Below, piece after piece: positions 26,304 through 33,019 of a stretch of 64,000 bases of DNA. Source of the stretch: a virus; IMG/VR virus record IMGVR_UViG_3300050166_000025, positions 87,112 to 151,111 of that record; one strand, 5' to 3'. Made by a program: the position numbers and the translations under genes. The notes beneath the pieces were generated by a model. The model saw only the letters and a list, made by a program, of their open reading frames with translations, had not been told where the DNA came from and did no database searches. Position 1 is the first letter of the stretch; each line of letters begins with the position of its first letter.

Positions 26304-27119
26304 TTACAGATTGTGCTTGTCTTTCCATTTACAATTATTGAAATGAGATTGCTTCATTGCGGAAACGCCTCCTATTTTTCCACAATGAGGGCATTCAATC
26401 TTTTCTTGTGGTTTACGTAATTTAATTTTAGTAGACTCAGGAAGAGGTCTTCCTTTTTTCCAAGCATGCATCTTGTCCTTTTGCTCTTGAGTCATATTTT
26501 TCTTAGCCTCTGACATCTTACGCTTAGATTCATCGGAATATACTTCACTTTTACCTTTATTCCATGGAGTTTGCCCCTTATGTGATTCTGAATTTTTTGC
26601 TCTAGATTCAGCCGTGTGCTTTACACCTAAACATCTCTTATTACCTAGCATTTGAAGTCTACATCTTTCTCTGAATTCAGCGTCGTGCTTTATTCCGGTA
26701 TTAGCTTTAGATATCTTCAATCTAGTTTCTTCACTGCATTTTCTACCAGTTCTTGATTCTGACATTTTTTTACGCGTTTCTTCGGATAGTGTAGTTCCTG
26801 TAATATCGAATTTGTTTGACGATGCTTTACTTCTATTGTAGAACGCTGGATTTTTACCGACATCAAATTTATGGTGCAGCTTAATTTCAAAATCAATAGC
26901 TTCCTTTTTAGAATCAAACAGTGAAACTACCTTATAAGAATAATTAGTTGGATTTTGCTTTTGATCTAATATAAAATCTTTGTCCATACTAGAAGAAAAA
27001 TAGTGAATTCCTATGTCTTCTGAAGGAATTCTATTACATGACCTGGATCCGTAATAGAATTTACGTAATAACGTGTTAGTTATGCGGTATACGTAGTGGT
27101 ATCGATATTCGTTTTTCAT
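26304..27119 (-). CDS. GIY-YIG homing endonuclease with NUMOD3 repeats
   Basis: Protein of 271 residues. The N-terminal GIY-YIG nuclease domain (1-100) shows YVYRITN and KFYYGSRSC for the GIY and YIG elements, with a conserved Glu in EAIDFEIKLH. Residues 105-225 hold at least three NUMOD3-type DNA-binding repeats (LSEETRKKMSESRTGRK, CSEETRLKISKANTG, YSDESKRKMSEAKK). The C-terminus has a zinc finger (CPHCG...HFNNC). It is a free-standing, Seg-like selfish endonuclease between rnhB and phoH, probably inserted there. No intron or split gene is visible next to it. Confidence 0.92.
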   Translation of the reverse strand: MKNEYRYHYVYRITNTLLRKFYYGSRSCNRIPSEDIGIHYFSSSMDKDFILDQKQNPTNYSYKVVSLFDSKKEAIDFEIKLHHKFDVGKNPAFYNRSKASSNKFDITGTTLSEETRKKMSESRTGRKCSEETRLKISKANTGIKHDAEFRERCRLQMLGNKRCLGVKHTAESRAKNSESHKGQTPWNKGKSEVYSDESKRKMSEAKKNMTQEQKDKMHAWKKGRPLPESTKIKLRKPQEKIECPHCGKIGGVSAMKQSHFNNCKWKDKHNL

Positions 27120-27132
27120 GAAAAAGATATAT

Positions 27133-27246
27133 GTTTGTGGTTACTCTATATATCTTTTAAAAAATAAAAAATTAAAGGGATGCCGACATTGTGCAATTGA
27201 ATAACCACAAACAATATTCACGAAAATTGTCGAAAATCCCTTTAAT
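27133..27246 (-). ncRNA. Structured intergenic RNA: phoH terminator with alternative pairing
   Basis: Outer stem 27171-27180 with 27237-27246 (ATTAAAGGGA with TCCCTTTAAT), inner CGACA/TGTCG pairing, then TTTTTTATTTTTT in the minus direction: a terminator with a long loop. Loop bases 27202-27212 are fully complementary to 27133-27143 (TAACCACAAAC and GTTTGTGGTTA) just before the endonuclease start. The second pairing could compete with or stack on the terminator and control read-through into the endonuclease gene. Confidence 0.55.
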
Positions 27247-27254
27247 TTATATCT

Positions 27255-27956
27255 TTATTTATCGTTCTTATCTTTCCAAGCTTCGTATCTCTTTACGACC
27301 TCTTGTAAGATTTTAGCTCTAACGATATCCTTGTCAGTAAAGATGTGAGTTCCAATTCCCTTGATACCCTTTAGCATTTCCATAAATGAAGGAAGAGATA
27401 CTTTATTTCTAGCGATGTCGTGTTGTGAAACGTCTCCAGCTACAATTACTTTAGTGTTCCTGCCCATCCTGGTGACAAAAAGTGCAAGTTGTCGAAAATC
27501 CGCATTTTGTGCCTCGTCAAGAATCATCAGGCAATTATCATAGGTGTCACCTCTCATATAGGCTAAAGGTTGAAACTCGATAATGCCATCTCCGAAAAGT
27601 TGTTCAGTTTTATTCCAGCCAATAATCTTTTCAATATTAGATTTATATGACTTCATGTAAGGGTCTACCTTTTCATCGATTGAACCGGGCAAGAAGCCCA
27701 GTTTTTCGCCGGCCTCTTGAATAGGCTTGCATAGGATAATTTTAGTGATTTCTTTGTCTTTTAATAATTCCAGCGCAATATAACATGCAGTGAAAGTTTT
27801 TGAGGTTCCTGCTGGACCGTAGCAGAATGTAATATCGTTTTGAAGAACTGTGTTTACGTAATCGTTTTGTGATTGTCTTAACTGAACGGTTGGTTGAATT
27901 TCCGCCTTTGGTTTAGATTGTTGTTGACTCTTTTGATTGTTTCGAGTAGATCCCAT
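27255..27956 (-). CDS. phoH: PhoH-like ATPase
   Basis: Protein of 233 residues. Features of the PhoH/NTPase core: CYGPAGTSKTFTA at 46-57 (Walker A position, with Ser where Gly normally precedes the Lys), IILCKPIQEAGEKLGFLPGS near 88-107, DNCLMILDEAQNAD near 145 (Walker B) and KVIVAGDVSQHDI near 173. PhoH is common in phages, with proposed RNA or stress roles. It precedes a terminator and follows a UVR-like small gene. The altered P-loop is visible directly in the DNA. Confidence 0.9.
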   Translation of the reverse strand: MGSTRNNQKSQQQSKPKAEIQPTVQLRQSQNDYVNTVLQNDITFCYGPAGTSKTFTACYIALELLKDKEITKIILCKPIQEAGEKLGFLPGSIDEKVDPYMKSYKSNIEKIIGWNKTEQLFGDGIIEFQPLAYMRGDTYDNCLMILDEAQNADFRQLALFVTRMGRNTKVIVAGDVSQHDIARNKVSLPSFMEMLKGIKGIGTHIFTDKDIVRAKILQEVVKRYEAWKDKNDK

Positions 27957-27975
27957 GCTTATGTTTATTTTTAAC

Positions 27976-28260
27976 TTAATCCCCAGCCATTATTACAAGC
28001 TCCTTTAGTTTCATTAAGGTATCACACTTCTCATACTCTTCCAGTTCTACAAAGTATTCGATTAATAATTGAATAAACTTTGAGCGTTGGCCTAAGCCAT
28101 GTGGAATTTCAATAGTGTTCTTACCGTCTTGAAACGCAATAAACCTGTTAACAGTTTTCGTAAAATTTCTTGTAATGATAGAATAGCTTGAACGCATCAG
28201 CTGGTCTTTTTCATCACCTGTTAAATAACCCATTCTGTTTGTTTGAATGTTTTTTATCAT
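27976..28260 (-). CDS. Small protein with C-terminal UVR-like EEYEKC motif
   Basis: Protein of 94 residues. The C-terminal 30 residues, LIEYFVELEEYEKCDTLMKL, match those of three other small proteins here (28553, 29854, 56787). The pattern resembles the UVR helix-turn-helix of UvrB, ClpC and McsA. It lies 19 bases upstream of phoH. A role as adaptor in protein-protein contacts is inferred from the motif. Confidence 0.62.
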   Translation of the reverse strand: MIKNIQTNRMGYLTGDEKDQLMRSSYSIITRNFTKTVNRFIAFQDGKNTIEIPHGLGQRSKFIQLLIEYFVELEEYEKCDTLMKLKELVIMAGD

Positions 28261-28370
28261 GTTGAATTTTCAACAGTTTATATATTTTAACCAGTAATGA
28301 ATCGGTGTGGTTTGGACAATTTTAATAATGTAATATATTTTAGGATGTGAGCCCTGTATCACCGAAGTGT

Positions 28371-28556
28371 TTATTGATTGGTATTCTTCTGTTGCTTATA
28401 TTCAGCTTTTTGTTTTTGTAATCGCTTCATCGCACTCTTTTTCTTGAACTCTTTTTTCTCTTGTAAGGCTTGCATCTGCTTGATTTTGATAGTTTTACGC
28501 TTAAACTCCTTTAGAGCCTTCTCAATGTTGCCGTCCTTTACATTAATAATAATCAT
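28371..28556 (-). CDS. Small Lys-rich coiled-coil protein
   Basis: Protein of 61 residues with very high Lys and Gln content (KRKTIKIKQMQALQEKKEFKKKS), a single long helix or coiled coil. Its ATG overlaps the stop of the preceding UVR-like gene (ATGA). Possibly nucleic-acid binding. No family recognised. Confidence 0.5.
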   Translation of the reverse strand: MIIINVKDGNIEKALKEFKRKTIKIKQMQALQEKKEFKKKSAMKRLQKQKAEYKQQKNTNQ

Positions 28557-28807
28557 AACTCTTGAATTATTTTTTTAAGATTGTGACATTTTTCATACTC
28601 TTCTAAGCCTTCGAACCACTTAACCATTAATTCTAAGGCCTCTATCTTGTTTTCTTTGGTGGCGCTGGATTCTGAGAGCGCTCCCATCTTCTTCGTCATC
28701 AAGGCCCGATATGTTAGTTCCATTATCTGACCCTTGTTCAAGGTTAGAAGTTGATTAAAGAAGGAAGTGTGGTCGTCACTCGAGAGTATGCCGTCGTAGT
28801 CAATCAA
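28553..28807 (-). CDS. Small protein with C-terminal UVR-like EEYEKC motif
   Basis: Protein of 84 residues ending MVKWFEGLEEYEKCHNLKKIIQEL, a paralogue of the C-termini at 27976, 29854 and 56787. The start appears to be TTG overlapping the DnaJ stop codon (TTGA), the tight coupling used elsewhere in this operon; the next ATG would remove 28 residues. Function unknown; adaptor role inferred. Confidence 0.55.
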   Translation of the reverse strand: MIDYDGILSSDDHTSFFNQLLTLNKGQIMELTYRALMTKKMGALSESSATKENKIEALELMVKWFEGLEEYEKCHNLKKIIQEL

Positions 28808-29619
28808 TTTTCAAGTTGCTTTATTCTATTTATCAACTCAAGTTGATCGGCATTTATACCCGCAAAACTCGTAAGTAATTTTATTAAGATGGCTCCAGCT
28901 TCATTAGTGCCCATGATAGGCAAGCCTTTACCGGCTAACCTGAGAACTTTTCCAGGATTTGAGCCCGGTGGAACGGTGAAGGCTAATTTACCCGAAGGAG
29001 TGTCAATCTCTGTTTTAGTGCCAAGTATCATGTCATACCATCTCAGGCTCACCTCCATCCAAACATCATCGCCCTGAATAATCCAGTTCACGTTGGGTAA
29101 GATAGTGACTTGCACTAATAGGTCACCTCTGGGAGCCTCTCTATTCCATGGGTTCCAGGAGCCTCTGCCTCTAACCCTTAAAGTCATGCCCTCCTTTGCT
29201 CCCTTTGGAATCTCCACTGGCACCTGATCGATTCTGGTGTTAAGAGTTGTCTTGAAGCCGTTATAGATGTGATGTATATCTAATTGAACTGTGACACGCT
29301 GGTCCTGCCCTTTTCTCGAAGAGTCTGCCCGGTTGCCAAAGTGCACGTTGAAATCGTTGGACCAGTTTGTATTGCCCTGATTCCATTGCTGAAACAGGTT
29401 TTCCCAGTCCATTTCACCACCCTTTGACCTATCATACTGTCTACGCTTCTCCTCATCGCCAAGAGTTTGATAAGCCTCCTGTACGGTTTGAAAACGCTGC
29501 TTCGTATCAGTGTCCGGGTTCTTATCAGGATGCAATTCCTTAGCCAGTTTTCTGTACGCTTGTTTAATCTCCTCTTGACTAGCTGTCTCGCTTACTTTTA
29601 ATGTTTGATAATAGCTCAT
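28804..29619 (-). CDS. DnaJ/CbpA-like co-chaperone
   Basis: Protein of 271 residues. J-domain at 1-70 with HPD at 30-32 (SYYQTLKVSETASQEEIKQ). A short Gly/Asn/Trp-rich linker follows and then two C-terminal substrate-binding beta domains (VQLDIHHIYNGFKTTLNTR, KVLRLAGKGLPIMG). The Cys-rich zinc-finger of DnaJ is missing, which makes it CbpA-like. It would stimulate the host DnaK for folding or assembly. Its start overlaps the small gene at 29579 by 41 bases. Confidence 0.92.
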   Translation of the reverse strand: MSYYQTLKVSETASQEEIKQAYRKLAKELHPDKNPDTDTKQRFQTVQEAYQTLGDEEKRRQYDRSKGGEMDWENLFQQWNQGNTNWSNDFNVHFGNRADSSRKGQDQRVTVQLDIHHIYNGFKTTLNTRIDQVPVEIPKGAKEGMTLRVRGRGSWNPWNREAPRGDLLVQVTILPNVNWIIQGDDVWMEVSLRWYDMILGTKTEIDTPSGKLAFTVPPGSNPGKVLRLAGKGLPIMGTNEAGAILIKLLTSFAGINADQLELINRIKQLEN

Positions 29620-29755
29620 CCTTGCGAGTTTTAATAGCCTCCTTAATTTTCTCTACTCCGCCTGTCAATAAGTCTGCCTTCTGTTGACGCTCCATTGAGT
29701 CAGCAATTCGTTTTAATTGTTTTGCGATTTCGGCTAGTGATTTTGAATCATCCAT
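29579..29755 (-). CDS. Small helical protein of 58 residues
   Basis: Open frame from ATG at 29755 to TAG at 29579, encoding MDDSKSLAEIAKQLKRIAD and on to KSKRDS, 58 residues, entirely helical and charged. It fills the gap between the UVR-like gene transcript and dnaJ, overlapping dnaJ by 41 bases. The even amphipathic pattern supports a real short gene, but no family is known. Confidence 0.5.
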   Translation of the reverse strand: MDDSKSLAEIAKQLKRIADSMERQQKADLLTGGVEKIKEAIKTRKDELLSNIKSKRDS

Positions 29756-29810
29756 AATAAGATATTATTTTAATCTATTCTATATATTTTTCACATTTTG
29801 TTTATAGATG

Positions 29811-29834
29811 AAAAAAGGGAGCCAGGGCTCCCTT
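29811..29834 (-). terminator. Intrinsic terminator
   Basis: AAGGGAGCC-AG-GGCTCCCTT hairpin with a T run on the minus strand. It closes the short transcript of the gene at 29854. Confidence 0.88.
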
Positions 29835-29853
29835 AATCAATCAAACAATTAAA

Positions 29854-30180
29854 CTATTTTATCTCAATGTCTTCCAACTCTGGCAGATACTTGTTTAAGA
29901 CTGCACACTTCTCATACTCTTCTCGCTCAACAAAATACTGAATCATATAACAGATAGTGCTCTTTAGTTGAGACAGGACCTTATTGTCGATTGAAATAAG
30001 TCTTAAGCCTTGAATGTCGATGCCTTTGCGCTCGATCGCTTCATAGTTGGTTCTGACATATCGGTCAATCATTCTATCGTAGATTTGTTGTGACATCTCT
30101 TCAGTTGTTTCATCGGGTTGAAAGTCATCTTCGGAGCCAAAAAAATCTTCATCTTCGTCATTAATGTCGTCAAAAAACAT
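29854..30180 (-). CDS. Acidic small protein with UVR-like EEYEKC motif
   Basis: Protein of 108 residues. The first 30 residues are very acidic (MFFDDINDEDEDFFGSEDDF), and the C-terminus YFVEREEYEKCAVLNKYLPEL is the shared UVR-like motif. It is a single-gene unit between promoter copy 4 and a terminator, so it is expressed early. An early adaptor or DNA-mimic-like role can be imagined; there is no direct evidence. Confidence 0.6.
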   Translation of the reverse strand: MFFDDINDEDEDFFGSEDDFQPDETTEEMSQQIYDRMIDRYVRTNYEAIERKGIDIQGLRLISIDNKVLSQLKSTICYMIQYFVEREEYEKCAVLNKYLPELEDIEIK

Positions 30181-30200
30181 AGTAAGTATCTTTAAGTTTA

Positions 30201-30223
30201 GGTAAATATAACTAATTTATCCG
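30201..30223 (-). promoter_or_regulatory. Early promoter motif copy 4
   Basis: Minus strand reads CGG-ATAAATTAG-TTATATTTACC, 20 bases before the ATG of the acidic UVR-like gene. It sits only 12 bases downstream of the Hsp20 stop codon. Confidence 0.75.
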
Positions 30224-30234
30224 AATTAAAAAAA

Positions 30235-30633
30235 TTATTCTTCAACTATTTTTACTTTTGTTGATTTTGATTCCTCATCACATGTCCAGGATACAGTTAA
30301 AATACCCGCCTTTAATTTTGCAGAGATTGAATCGGCATTCACCGTGCTGCCTAATGTAAATGACTTCTTAAAAGAGCTGATAAATTTATTAGTATTTCCA
30401 GCAGGCACATTGGCGCTAACGGTTAAGACTCTGCATTCAACATGCACGTCAATCTCCTTAAGAGTTAAGCCCGGTGCTAAAAAATGAATTTGTCTATTTT
30501 CATAATCAATGTCTACGAGTTCATCTTCTAAGTCGTTATATCTAACTAATGAAGTGGTTGACCATGTTGGCAAATCATTATTTAGAGAGAACATGTCTTT
30601 AATAGTTTGGTAGTGTCTTTGTGTAAAATTCAT
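30235..30633 (-). CDS. Small heat-shock protein (Hsp20/alpha-crystallin family)
   Basis: Protein of 132 residues. The alpha-crystallin domain spans about 35-130, with APGLTLKEIDVHVECRVLTVSA and the late AKLKAGILTVSW segment corresponding to the conserved A-x-x-x-n-G-v-L pattern. Such proteins occur in T4-like marine phages and hold unfolded proteins. With two J-domain proteins and ClpCP in the same window it suggests strong phage investment in protein quality control. Confidence 0.85.
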   Translation of the reverse strand: MNFTQRHYQTIKDMFSLNNDLPTWSTTSLVRYNDLEDELVDIDYENRQIHFLAPGLTLKEIDVHVECRVLTVSANVPAGNTNKFISSFKKSFTLGSTVNADSISAKLKAGILTVSWTCDEESKSTKVKIVEE

Positions 30634-30725
30634 TGTATTTAAGTTTATTTTCTCTGGATTATTCCATTAACTAATATACTATCAATTTGTGTGCCATTAT
30701 GCTAAAATTGGACACATTGTCACTG

Positions 30726-31460
30726 TTATGGTATAATTGTCATTCCACTTAACTTCAACATCACATCGGCGGTTGCCTTAATGTCTCTCTCGCAATACTC
30801 CATGATTTGTTGAATGTTGCCTTTATAGAATTCAGCGCTCACTTGTCCACCTTCCATCTGCTCTTTTGGTGAAGGAATTCCTAACATCTCACAGATAACA
30901 CCAAGTTTAGCTCCATTCCAGCCACCAAATTTCCAAACATCAGCTGTATCTAATAAGCAGCTGTCCCATGGTTTCACTTTCTGCATGTGAAGTTGCTTTG
31001 GCAGTTCAATCCCATGAATCATCGCTCGTTTACAGATATAAGGCACGTCAAAGCCTTTAATATTATGACCAACTAATTTGACACCAGGTGCCTTAAAGAA
31101 GATGGCGGTGAGCACTTGTAAAAATTCTTTAAGCAACTCTTTCTCATCATCTCCATAGAACGAGCGGGCTTTGAAATCACTCGCGGGACCTTCTTCATCA
31201 AACTTAACTTGTCCCATTGAGATACAGACTATCCGGCCCCATTCTGGGAATAGAGCAGCCTGAATGTTATAGATTTCAGCTTCATTCTTATCCTCTAATT
31301 CAGGCCTGTCTTTACGAATAAACATGCACTTTTCTGCCCACCAAGAAGCCATTTGAGAATTAGCAGATAGTGACAGCTTAAACTCCTCGTAATCTGAATG
31401 CGAAGCAGACGTTTCAATGTCTATGAATAACATCTGTTTTAATTCATCTTGTCTATACAT
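30726..31460 (-). CDS. Predicted 3'-5' exonuclease, DEDDy family
   Basis: Protein of 244 residues. ExoI motif FIDIETSAS near residue 13 (Asp and Glu), ExoII GHNIKGFDVPYICKRA near 147, ExoIII YCERDIKATADVM near 221 (Tyr-x-x-x-Asp). This is the layout of the PolB-exonuclease-like domain found as a separate protein. It likely trims DNA ends in repair or replication. The ATG overlaps the stop of the gene at 31460 by one base, so they share promoter copy 5. Confidence 0.85.
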   Translation of the reverse strand: MYRQDELKQMLFIDIETSASHSDYEEFKLSLSANSQMASWWAEKCMFIRKDRPELEDKNEAEIYNIQAALFPEWGRIVCISMGQVKFDEEGPASDFKARSFYGDDEKELLKEFLQVLTAIFFKAPGVKLVGHNIKGFDVPYICKRAMIHGIELPKQLHMQKVKPWDSCLLDTADVWKFGGWNGAKLGVICEMLGIPSPKEQMEGGQVSAEFYKGNIQQIMEYCERDIKATADVMLKLSGMTIIP

Positions 31461-31711
31461 TATTTTTCTTCTTTAGTGATATCGAAAATTGAAATTGGGT
31501 AGAACATTTCTGGCTTACCCATTCGGTCTGCCATTTGCTGATCTAGCTTAACGCTAAACTTATACCATTTATACCCATATTGTTTTGTCAAGTCCTTTAA
31601 CTCCTCTACCAGGACTCCGGTTTTGGTCATAAACCCAGCGTGTAAGAATTGATAGGTCTTACCAACCTTTGGATTTGGGACCGTGATAACTTTGGTTTGC
31701 TTCTTTGACAT
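31460..31711 (-). CDS. Small hypothetical protein
   Basis: Protein of 83 residues from the ATG at 31711 (MSKKQTKVITVPNPKVGKTYQFLHAG). A longer frame that begins inside the terminator repeat is rejected. The sequence looks like a small beta-barrel of SH3 or KOW type. First gene of the exonuclease transcript; function unknown. Confidence 0.6.
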   Translation of the reverse strand: MSKKQTKVITVPNPKVGKTYQFLHAGFMTKTGVLVEELKDLTKQYGYKWYKFSVKLDQQMADRMGKPEMFYPISIFDITKEEK

Positions 31712-31728
31712 ATTGCTGTTGTTTATAA

Positions 31729-31751
31729 GGTAAATATAACTAAAAAACCCG
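31729..31751 (-). promoter_or_regulatory. Early promoter motif copy 5 (exonuclease operon)
   Basis: Minus strand reads CGG-GTTTTTTAG-TTATATTTACC, 17 bases before the ATG at 31711. Confidence 0.72.
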
Positions 31752-31770
31752 AGACTAAAAAATCTCGGGT
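31747..31770 (-). terminator. Intrinsic terminator after ATP-grasp operon
   Basis: ACCCGAGA-TTTTTTAG-TCTCGGGT hairpin followed by TTTTTTAG on the minus strand, downstream of the gene ending at 31795. Confidence 0.85.
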
Positions 31771-31794
31771 CATTTATTTTCAAAAAAATTTAAT

Positions 31795-32031
31795 TTATTT
31801 TATGGAGTGTAAGGGATCGTTCCAGCTCCTGGCTCTTCTAACCTTTGCGTAAGACTCATAGTTAAGATGAACCGCCGCATATCCACCGGTTACCGAGTAT
31901 GGAACATCGTGTTCTGAATACCAGTACGCCGGTGCCTCGCTGATTCTGTCATTTAGAAAGTCAAACAGCTCATCAATCTGCATGTGATGCACATAAATAG
32001 TTACAGTCATATTTGAGTTAGGGTATGCCAT
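31795..32031 (-). CDS. Small hypothetical protein
   Basis: Protein of 78 residues starting MAYPNSNMTVTIYVHHMQIDELFDFLNDR, mixed strands and helices with a basic C-terminus. The ATG overlaps the ATP-grasp stop by one base, and it ends right before the terminator of module B. Function unknown; tight coupling suggests it works with the ATP-grasp protein. Confidence 0.55.
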   Translation of the reverse strand: MAYPNSNMTVTIYVHHMQIDELFDFLNDRISEAPAYWYSEHDVPYSVTGGYAAVHLNYESYAKVRRARSWNDPLHSIK

Positions 32032-32984
32032 TATTTTTTAACCTGCCAGTTAGGATTTTGTTTTTGATTCTGTTTAATATCTTGCTGTCTAAATTCTTGT
32101 AGGAGCTTAGAGGTCTCGTCGGATAGTTGTGTCTCGTACCAGTCCTCGTAAATTCTCTCATATACCAGAGCCATTACTCCGAATAGAGCACCAGGCTCTG
32201 AATTAATCTCGAACACATAGACTTTATCGTCCTCTGTCTTTGCAATATCGATCGCATAGAAGTCCAGGTCCGAGTGGTAGTCTCCAAAGTATGCAATGCA
32301 TTTTAAGAAATCATCCCCTGGGGTCTCTTCTCTTAAAATATAAGCGAAATTAGTCTCCTTGTCCTCGGCCTTCTTAGCAATATCCTTTGTCTCATCATCC
32401 ATTGGCTTTCTCTCTGCCCATTGAATTACTTCACTTCTCCACACAAAGAACCTATGCTCCTCTTTAATCTTAATCTTTTCAGAAAAGGATGAGAATTGAG
32501 ACAGGTCTACGCTATCCATGCTCTCTGGTGTTTCAAATACTTTAATACCTAAACCGCTATGATTATTATCTGGTTTTGCAACCACCGGAAAGTTAAGGTC
32601 TTTAACTGCTTTAGGATCTAAGACCGTAGGAATAATAAAACCTGATTTAGCGTGAGCCTTGTAAAACTCAGCCTTCGAGCTAACCTTCTCTCTTGCTTGC
32701 AGTTTATTATAAACCTGATTGTCTCTGATAGCGCCAGCCTTGATCATTTTCTCAAGCGTCTTTCTATCGTAGTTTAAGACAGGAAGATCTTTCGGCACCG
32801 TAATAGGCTCATCTCCGCGGGTAATAATAGTCCAGTACTCATGAGTTGAATACTCTGGGCCCGTGATAAACGAGTCATCCAGATCAGCTCTACGAGTAAT
32901 CATTACTTTCTGGAACTCTGATCTTACAAATGCTTCATTCACAAATTGGTCAAATGATAATATCTTAGTATTGAGTGCTCTCAT
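32031..32984 (-). CDS. ATP-grasp ligase-like protein with capsid-targeting-like N-terminus
   Basis: Protein of 317 residues. It starts MRALNTKILSFDQFVNEAF, with the F-x-x-F-V-x-E element also seen at 19166 and 19641. The ATP-grasp core shows FPVVAKPDNNHSGLGIKVF (nucleotide-binding Lys and Gly loop), EEHRFFVW, FYAIDIAKTEDDKVYVFEINSEPG (metal-binding Asp, Glu and Asn). This type joins a carboxylate to an amine, as in RimK or peptide ligases. Capsid packaging and a substrate on host protein are inferences. TATATA lies 4 bases before ATG. Confidence 0.75.
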   Translation of the reverse strand: MRALNTKILSFDQFVNEAFVRSEFQKVMITRRADLDDSFITGPEYSTHEYWTIITRGDEPITVPKDLPVLNYDRKTLEKMIKAGAIRDNQVYNKLQAREKVSSKAEFYKAHAKSGFIIPTVLDPKAVKDLNFPVVAKPDNNHSGLGIKVFETPESMDSVDLSQFSSFSEKIKIKEEHRFFVWRSEVIQWAERKPMDDETKDIAKKAEDKETNFAYILREETPGDDFLKCIAYFGDYHSDLDFYAIDIAKTEDDKVYVFEINSEPGALFGVMALVYERIYEDWYETQLSDETSKLLQEFRQQDIKQNQKQNPNWQVKK

Positions 32985-33019
32985 AGTCTATATATTAAAA
33001 AATAAAATACCTTATCTCT

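Larger units (their letters stand above)
31729..31798 (-). repeat. Duplicated terminator-promoter module, copy B
   Basis: Nearly identical to 25223-25293 over about 70 bases, including hairpin ACCCGAGA...TCTCGGGT (31747-31770) and the promoter box. As in copy A the promoter CGG lies in the terminator stem. Confidence 0.85.
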
